Below, one piece after another: positions 14,610 through 19,518 of a stretch of DNA of 19,518 nucleotides. The translations under genes and the position numbers were made by a program. The stretch lies in contig JBDHTO010000009.1 of assembly GCA_039808665.1 (NCBI GenBank), positions 1-19,518 on the forward strand. Direction: 5' to 3'. The DNA is from JBDHTO01 sp039808665. Its GTDB lineage: Bacteria > Pseudomonadota > Alphaproteobacteria > Paracaedibacterales > JAKBAR01. Numbering within the stretch: the first letter of the stretch is position 1; the number at the start of each line of letters is the position of its first letter. Below the pieces are notes generated by a model that worked only from the letters and a program-made list of their open reading frames with translations, was not told where the DNA came from and ran no database searches.

Positions 14610-16235
14610 CTATAGCGCGATGAGATGAACATCTGTGACAGGTTTTTTTCCAAACAAAAGATGACAGTGTTTTCGAATGGCTTGATAAACTTTCTCCCTT
14701 AACGATTCTTGACTTGCGTGATCCTCCTTGAAAAGGTCAAAGAGAATATCGCAAAGCTCATTCGTGAGTATTTCTGTGTCTTTTCCGGGATCTGTGATGC
14801 CGTGGATGGAAAGCTGAAGGTCTTTGATTCCTTTTTTTCCAAAAGCAATAGATGCAAAAATCGAACCGTTAATGGAAAGCTTCGCGCGTTGTTTGAGAAT
14901 CAAGCTTTGTGTTGAGATCATGCGATCTCCATCTCTTGTCAATCGTCCAACGGGAATCGTATTGTCAATGATTTCAGCGGCGCCGGGGGCAAGTTTGATC
15001 AATGTTCCATTGTTTGGAATAAGGGATGTTGGAATTCCACAGGAAAGACCGAGTCTTCGATGCTCATAAAGATGCCTTGCTTCACCGTGCACAGGGATAA
15101 GAATTTGAGGGCGTGTCCATGTGTACATTTGTTTCAGTTCGTCACGGTAGGGGTGTCCTGATACGTGAATATCTTCCTCATTTGCTGTGACGATCAAGAC
15201 GCCTTGGCGAGTGAGTTTGTTTTGAATAGCGCCCACGTGACGCTCATTCCCCGGGATGGTACGCGCAGAGAAGATCACAACATCGCCCGCATCAAAACGT
15301 ATGTTTGGATGTGCTCCGTTTGTGATGCGGCTTAAGACGGATTTGGATTCGCCTTGAGAGCCGGTGCAGATGAGGAGAGTTTTTTCTGCGGGAAGATCTT
15401 TTGCATCCTTGTCCGACAAAAATGCGGGGATATTTTTAAGGTATCCGGAAGCACGTGCAGCTTGTTCCATTTTGATCAAAGATCTTCCGATCAGCACAAC
15501 TTGCCGTCCTGTTTCCTGTGCAGCAATGGCGGCAGACTCAAGGCGTGCAACGTTAGAGGCAAAGCAAGCTACAGTCACTCTCTGTCTTGGATACCGTTTG
15601 ACAACATCAATTAAGTTGTTGCGCATATCTCCTTCGGATCCAGAAACGCCATCTTGAAAGACATTTGTAGAATCGCAAACAAGGGCAAGGATGCCTTTAT
15701 CCCCGTATCTCTTAAGAGAGTTGTCATCTGTGGCTTTGCCTACAAGTGGCTCTGGGTCAATTTTCCAATCACCTGTATGCATAATCACACCGTGGGGTGT
15801 TGTGATAGCCAAAGCATTAGGCTCAGGTATAGAGTGTGTGAGTGTAATAAATTCAACACCAAAGGGGCCCAAGGAAACTTTTCCAGAAAGGGGAACCTCC
15901 CGAAGGGGTGCATTTGCAAAAGAAGTTTCTTTGAGTTTGTTTTTAATCAGCTCGCATGTGAATTTTGTGGCATACATGGGAACACGAATGCGATCCCAAA
16001 GATAGGGAATGGCGCCAATATGATCCTCGTGTCCATGGGTCAAAACAATGCCTACGATATCATCGAGTTTGTCCTCGAGGAAACGAATGTCGGGGGTTAC
16101 AATCTCTGTGCCCAGTGTGTCTGTGAATGTGATGCCTAAATCAACAATCAGCCACTTGCCATCGCAGTGGTAGAGATTGAGATTCATTCCAATTTCGTCC
16201 GATCCCCCGAGGGGGAGAAAATAAAGTCCGTTCAA
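14610..16235 (-). CDS. rnj: Ribonuclease J
   Basis: A metallo-beta-lactamase/beta-CASP RNase with 5'-exonuclease and endonuclease activity, taking part in mRNA decay and rRNA 5' maturation in bacteria that carry it. The zinc motif H67-G-H69-E-D71-H72 lies in GIVLTHGHEDHIGAIPYLW. The beta-CASP region contains SGHPYRDELKQM and IPVHGEARHLYEH, and a C-terminal domain follows to residue 541 (family about 550). The start is a TTG at 16235: AGAGAGGG lies just upstream, and the protein begins at once with the conserved FLPLGGSDEIGMN; the next ATG is inside that motif and would damage the fold. It shares a terminator with carD and lies downstream of apaG with a 100-base gap. Confidence 0.95.
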   Translation of the reverse strand: MNGLYFLPLGGSDEIGMNLNLYHCDGKWLIVDLGITFTDTLGTEIVTPDIRFLEDKLDDIVGIVLTHGHEDHIGAIPYLWDRIRVPMYATKFTCELIKNKLKETSFANAPLREVPLSGKVSLGPFGVEFITLTHSIPEPNALAITTPHGVIMHTGDWKIDPEPLVGKATDDNSLKRYGDKGILALVCDSTNVFQDGVSGSEGDMRNNLIDVVKRYPRQRVTVACFASNVARLESAAIAAQETGRQVVLIGRSLIKMEQAARASGYLKNIPAFLSDKDAKDLPAEKTLLICTGSQGESKSVLSRITNGAHPNIRFDAGDVVIFSARTIPGNERHVGAIQNKLTRQGVLIVTANEEDIHVSGHPYRDELKQMYTWTRPQILIPVHGEARHLYEHRRLGLSCGIPTSLIPNNGTLIKLAPGAAEIIDNTIPVGRLTRDGDRMISTQSLILKQRAKLSINGSIFASIAFGKKGIKDLQLSIHGITDPGKDTEILTNELCDILFDLFKEDHASQESLREKVYQAIRKHCHLLFGKKPVTDVHLIAL

Positions 16236-16335
16236 AAGCCCTCTCTTTTTTATTTTTATTTTTGGCTACGGCGTATGGTCTCAGCTTATCACGAATGCTG
16301 AAACATGCACGATATTTATTTATATAGGAATGAAT

Positions 16336-16764
16336 TTAGTGGACGGCAACAGCAGTGAAGGGGCTATCTAAAGAAAAGCTTGGGATGCTGATGTGAAGTT
16401 CTTTGCCGTTGCTGAGGTCCTCCATTAAATAGTGGCCCTCCATAATACCCGAGGGTGTGCTAAGGGGCGTGCCACTTGTGTATTCAAAAGAATCTCCGGG
16501 GTTGAGCACGGGTTGTTCGCCTACGACGCCTGGGCCTTTGACTTCTTGAGTGCGTCCAAAGGCATCCGTGATGCGCCAGAATCGACTTTTGAGTTGAACC
16601 ACCTCATCACCGAGGTTTTCGATCTTAACGTGATAGGCCCATAGAAAGTGATATTCCTCAGGATTAGATTGTCCCTCAAGGAAAATAGGATAAACACTCA
16701 CGCGCACATGGTCCGTTGTCATAGCATAAACAGGATAGGTGTTCACGGGGTGTATATCCGTCAA
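16336..16764 (-). CDS. apaG: ApaG domain protein
   Basis: A small single-domain protein of fibronectin-like fold; E. coli ApaG is linked to Co2+/Mg2+ resistance, but the biochemical role is not settled. The family core is plain: QLKSRFWRITDAFGR, VKGPGVVGEQPVLNPG, SFEYTSGTPLSTPSGIMEG and GHYLMEDLSNG. From the TTG at 16764 the product has 142 residues, against about 125-130 in most relatives. The ATG at 16722 (residue 15) aligns better with alphaproteobacterial starts but has no ribosome site, while a GAGAG precedes the TTG. The start is therefore open. It is divergent from the TPR gene, with a 102-base gap holding no promoter I can defend. Confidence 0.92.
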   Translation of the reverse strand: MTDIHPVNTYPVYAMTTDHVRVSVYPIFLEGQSNPEEYHFLWAYHVKIENLGDEVVQLKSRFWRITDAFGRTQEVKGPGVVGEQPVLNPGDSFEYTSGTPLSTPSGIMEGHYLMEDLSNGKELHISIPSFSLDSPFTAVAVH

Positions 16765-16866
16765 AATACTCTCATTTTTTTATACGTAATCTGGTCATCA
16801 ATTGCTATAGTAGTTTTTAATCGTTTACAAGCTATTAATATAGCCACATCAAGATAAAGAAAGATT

Positions 16867-17544
16867 ATGCAAGAAAAATTTGATGAGTTTCTCGAGGAAG
16901 TACAAAATGACATCCGTCAAGAGAAATATATGCGCCTTTGGAATATGTACGGAAAGTATATTTCTGGCGCCGTAACCGCCATCCTTGTGCTTGTTGCGGC
17001 TTTTACTCTGTGGCAAAACTATGCTCATCGTAAGCAACTTGAGTACTCAGATCAGTTTCTTCAGGCTCAAACCTATATCTATCAAGGAAAATTTGATGAG
17101 GCGACCGCAGTGTTGTCTAACATCGGTGCAAGTGAATCCAACGTTTATGGTTACCTTAAGGATTTTCAAAAGGCGGCCATCTTTTTAGCCTCCACCGATC
17201 CAGAAAAACATAAAGAAGCGTCTGGTATTTACACGAAAATGATGAACAGTTCGCTTCCTACGGGGATCAGGGATCTTGCCAGATTGTTGTTTGCAAAAGT
17301 TGAAATTGCGGGTGGAAAGTCCGTGGATGATGTGACGAAAGTTTTGGAACCCTTGATGAAAGAGTGGCATGCTTGGCGTTTCTTTGCACTTGAGATGCTG
17401 TCAGAACTGCAATATAAAGCAGGGCAAACACAAAAAGCTCTTGAGGGGTTCGCTGAAATCGCAAGATCTTCTGGTGTGCCAGAGGGGATTATGTTGCGTG
17501 CTCAGTTGATGGTCCAAGTAGCCAACAGCGCACTTAAAAATTAA
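16867..17544 (+). CDS. YfgM-like tetratricopeptide membrane protein
   Basis: A 225-residue inner-membrane protein with a cytoplasmic N-terminus (about 1-30), one membrane helix (about 31-51, ISGAVTAILVLVAAFTLW) and a helical TPR-like periplasmic domain. The plan and the position directly before a BamB-like gene match E. coli yfgM-bamB, where YfgM is an ancillary factor of SecYEG that hands exported proteins to periplasmic chaperones. Sequence similarity is weak, as is usual for this family, so the role is inferred from architecture and neighbourhood. The ATG follows AAAGAAAG. It ends 14 bases before the chosen start of the next gene. Confidence 0.8.
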   Translation: MQEKFDEFLEEVQNDIRQEKYMRLWNMYGKYISGAVTAILVLVAAFTLWQNYAHRKQLEYSDQFLQAQTYIYQGKFDEATAVLSNIGASESNVYGYLKDFQKAAIFLASTDPEKHKEASGIYTKMMNSSLPTGIRDLARLLFAKVEIAGGKSVDDVTKVLEPLMKEWHAWRFFALEMLSELQYKAGQTQKALEGFAEIARSSGVPEGIMLRAQLMVQVANSALKN

Positions 17545-17558
17545 TATTGGGGATGTTT

Positions 17559-18866
17559 ATGTCACGCACTCGTATTTTATTACTTCTTTCTTCTGCGCTT
17601 TTAATGCAAGGGTGCGATAAGGATAAAGAGCCTATTCCAGGTGAGCGTATTTCTTACCTTAATATGGCTGGACTGAATCTCCAGGCGGATGCTCAGCTTA
17701 AAAATGCGCATATAAACCTTCCAAAAGCGCGTCCTGTAGAAAATTTTCCCCAAGCCATGGCAAACTTTGATCATACCTTTGCTCCCTATGCAGTAAGTGG
17801 AAAGAGTGTTTCAAATACCTTTGAGCCCGCGTGGAAGGTTTCCGTCGGACATGCTATGGACAAGGAACGTGTGGCACTTTCTCACCCCGTATCCGATGGA
17901 AAACATGTTTTTGTCAGTGATGCGAGTGGAAAAATTTCTGCTGTGAAAGTGAGTGATGGATCCATCAGTTGGACAGCCCATGCGATCTCGGAAGAAGAAG
18001 CGGATAACGCGATGCCTGTCAATCTTGCCTATGATGCGGGTAAACTCTTTGCGGCAACATCTGTGGGAAGTTTGCTTGCTCTTGATGCCGGAACGGGGCA
18101 AATTCTTTGGTCAATAAATGTTGGTGCACCGGTGCGTGTGATGCCTGCGGTAAAAGATGGTCGCGTCTTTGTCATGACGATTGATGGAAAAAGTCATGCC
18201 TATAGCGCTAAAAATGGCGAGCTTTTGTGGAACCACCACGGGATCAATGATTTGACGAATATTCTTGGTGGTGCGTCTCCTGTGATTAAGGATGATATTG
18301 TTATTGTAACTTACTCATCGGGCGAGCTTTATGCTCTAAAAACTGATAATGGTGCCGTTGTGTGGTCGGATACAATCACAACATCATTACGTACAGATTC
18401 GATCTCAAGTATTCCACATGTTGTGGGAAATCCGATTGTGGATGGCCATATGTTGTATGTGACAAGTCATGGTGGAAAAACCATGGCCTATGACCTGACG
18501 ACAGGTCTTACAGTGTGGCAACAGGAGGTGGGCTCTGTCAAATCTCCTCTTTTGTTGGGGAATTATCTTTTTGTTCTCGAAGCACACAATAGGTTGATGT
18601 GCCTTGACAAAACTTCTGGTCGGATCCATTGGATTATGGTTCTTCCTGTGGATAAGGATAATAAGCCGACGCAGTGGTCGTCACCGTTGGCGGTGAATGA
18701 CTCGATTGTTTTGGGTAGCTATGATAATCGCGTGATTTTTGTGGATCCTCGCCATGGAAAAGTAATGCACACAATGGATGTGAAGGATCCGGTGGGTGCC
18801 ATGCCGATTGTTGCAGGGAACCGTATTGTCTACCTTTTGGAGTCCGGATATTTGGCGGCTCAATAA
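17559..18866 (+). CDS. bamB: BamB-like PQQ-repeat beta-propeller lipoprotein
   Basis: A predicted lipoprotein with a signal peptide of 18 residues ending LLMQG before C19, followed by a beta-propeller of PQQ-like blades with their repeated tryptophans (SISWTAH, QILWSIN, ELLWNHH, AVVWSDT, LTVWQQE, RIHWIMV). BamB is an accessory part of the BAM complex that inserts outer-membrane proteins. The start at 17559 (435 residues) is chosen because GGGGA lies 5 bases upstream; a TTG at 17547 and an ATG at 17553 would put the ribosome site inside the gene. The residues after the cysteine are Asp-Lys-Asp-Lys; aspartate next to the cysteine is an inner-membrane retention signal in E. coli. The usual downstream gene der is absent here and rnhA follows. 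Confidence 0.88.
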   Translation: MSRTRILLLLSSALLMQGCDKDKEPIPGERISYLNMAGLNLQADAQLKNAHINLPKARPVENFPQAMANFDHTFAPYAVSGKSVSNTFEPAWKVSVGHAMDKERVALSHPVSDGKHVFVSDASGKISAVKVSDGSISWTAHAISEEEADNAMPVNLAYDAGKLFAATSVGSLLALDAGTGQILWSINVGAPVRVMPAVKDGRVFVMTIDGKSHAYSAKNGELLWNHHGINDLTNILGGASPVIKDDIVIVTYSSGELYALKTDNGAVVWSDTITTSLRTDSISSIPHVVGNPIVDGHMLYVTSHGGKTMAYDLTTGLTVWQQEVGSVKSPLLLGNYLFVLEAHNRLMCLDKTSGRIHWIMVLPVDKDNKPTQWSSPLAVNDSIVLGSYDNRVIFVDPRHGKVMHTMDVKDPVGAMPIVAGNRIVYLLESGYLAAQ

Positions 18867-18881
18867 ATTTTTGGATATGTA

Positions 18882-19406
18882 ATGAAGTCTATTTTAAAAA
18901 AAGATCCCGAGACTCTTGTGGATGATGCTGTAACGAAATTTGTTAAAGATAATGCGGGGACCCATCATATCAAGATTTATACAGATGGTGCATGCAGTGG
19001 TAATCCAGGGCCAGGAGGATGGGGTGCTGTTTTACTTTTGGATGCCTTGGAAGAAGATCTTTTTGGGGGAGAGCCTCAAACCACAAATAATCGTATGGAG
19101 CTTATGGCTGTGATCTCTTCTCTTGAGGCACTTTCAAAGCCTTGTCAGATTGATCTGTATACAGATAGCAAATATGTTCAGGATGGCATCACATCATGGG
19201 TCCAAAACTGGAAAAAAAACGGATGGATGACAGCGGCTAAAAAACCTGTGAAGAATCAGGATCTTTGGATGCGACTCGATGCAGCAGCATCCCTTCACAC
19301 CATTGAATGGCATTGGGTTAAGGGGCATGCTGGGGATGAGTATAATGAACGTGCAGACGACCTTGCGAGGAGCGCTGTCATTTCCCAAAAACTCCGTGGT
19401 GCCTAA
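18882..19406 (+). CDS. rnhA: Ribonuclease HI with N-terminal extension
   Basis: Degrades the RNA strand of RNA-DNA hybrids in the cytosol. The four catalytic acidic residues are D35 (IYTDGACSGNPGPGGWG), E73 (NNRMELMA), D95 (YTDSKYV) and D159 (NERADDLAR), with H149 (VKGHAGDEYN) as the flexible histidine. Each is exactly 25 positions later than in the E. coli enzyme (10, 48, 70, 134, 124), so the core has no insertions between these residues and the protein carries a 25-residue N-terminal leader of charged character without a signal or hybrid-binding domain pattern. GGAT precedes the ATG by 5 bases. The stop lies 4 bases from the stop of the convergent gene. Confidence 0.96.
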   Translation: MKSILKKDPETLVDDAVTKFVKDNAGTHHIKIYTDGACSGNPGPGGWGAVLLLDALEEDLFGGEPQTTNNRMELMAVISSLEALSKPCQIDLYTDSKYVQDGITSWVQNWKKNGWMTAAKKPVKNQDLWMRLDAAASLHTIEWHWVKGHAGDEYNERADDLARSAVISQKLRGA

Positions 19407-19410
19407 TTCT

Positions 19411-19518
19411 TTACCGATCAAGTAACTTTGTGATTCTTGTATAAACATCCTTTTTCGGTATGTTGTATTTCCCAGCAAGGATTGCTGCAAGATCTTTTGT
19501 GGGTACGGTTCCTTTGAG
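19411..19518 (-). CDS. rsmI: Probable RsmI C-terminus (16S rRNA 2'-O-methyltransferase), partial
   Basis: The last 35 residues of a gene that enters from the right edge; the stop TAA is at 19411-19413. The sequence GTVPTKDLAAILAGKYNIPK followed by KDVYTRITKLL resembles the C-terminal helix-turn-helix of RsmI (in E. coli LPLKKAAALAAEIHG and then VKKNALYKYALE), which methylates the ribose of C1402 in 16S rRNA. With only 35 residues visible this is a tentative name. Confidence 0.6.
   Translation of the reverse strand, partial: LKGTVPTKDLAAILAGKYNIPKKDVYTRITKLLDR

Noticed and set aside
15654..16139. Open frame of 161 codons with many cysteines, antisense to RNase J
   Set aside because: Cysteines are scattered without a metal-binding spacing, and the opposite strand encodes the conserved RNase J core.
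16765..16866. Promoters for apaG or the TPR gene in the AT-rich divergent gap
   Set aside because: Several TATA-like boxes can be found, but none has a good -35 partner at proper spacing.

Overview
The window is an ordinary-looking stretch of bacterial chromosome. It is gene-dense and moderately AT-rich. I see no rRNA, tRNA, transposase, phage gene, CRISPR array or plasmid function. The gene set points to a motile Gram-negative alphaproteobacterium: a seven-iron FdxA ferredoxin, a CarD/CdnL-type factor whose sequence resembles the alphaproteobacterial form, RNase J, ApaG, separate yajC-secD-secF, a LafT-type MotA with MotB, and a BamB-like lipoprotein. A Holosporales-like or similar AT-rich lineage would fit, but the sequence alone does not settle the order.

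Layout. 1-1841 (minus): a nucleotide-sugar dehydrogenase followed by a nucleoside deaminase cut by the window edge. 2001-6526 (plus): a well-formed promoter, then yajC, secD, secF and pyruvate kinase, tightly packed. 6531-8301 (minus): motA-motB, converging on pyk. 8432-10548 (minus): homogentisate dioxygenase and a fumarylacetoacetase-type hydrolase, two steps of tyrosine breakdown. 10636-13501 (minus): dgkA, a PAP2 phosphatase and an LTA-synthase-like membrane sulfatase with overlapping ends. 13609-14552 (plus): fdxA and carD, ended by a strong bidirectional terminator shared with RNase J. 14610-16764 (minus): RNase J and apaG. 16867-19406 (plus): a YfgM-like TPR membrane protein, a BamB-like lipoprotein and RNase HI. 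19411-19518 (minus): the C-terminus of a probable RsmI.

How the genes work together. The Sec accessory proteins (YajC-SecD-SecF) and the YfgM/BamB-like pair are both concerned with moving and assembling envelope proteins. The dgkA-PAP2-LTA-synthase-like cluster is the most distinctive system. A transferase of this family would be expected to take a head group from a phospholipid and release diacylglycerol. DgkA would rephosphorylate that diacylglycerol, and the PAP2 enzyme would trim a lipid phosphate. This suggests an envelope-modification module in a Gram-negative cell, with the acceptor unknown. Between this module and the homogentisate genes is a perfect 10-bp hairpin followed by five Ts. 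It lies against the hmgA start codon and contains the only Shine-Dalgarno-like sequence, so it may act as an attenuator or translational switch.

No intergenic stretch exceeds 300 bases. The longest (1842-2062) holds the yajC promoter and otherwise nothing I can name. I found no convincing wholly unknown system. The best leads are the lipid-modification operon, the hmgA leader hairpin, the lysine/alanine/proline tail of YajC, the secF-pyk junction, and an aspartate next to the lipidated cysteine of the BamB-like protein.
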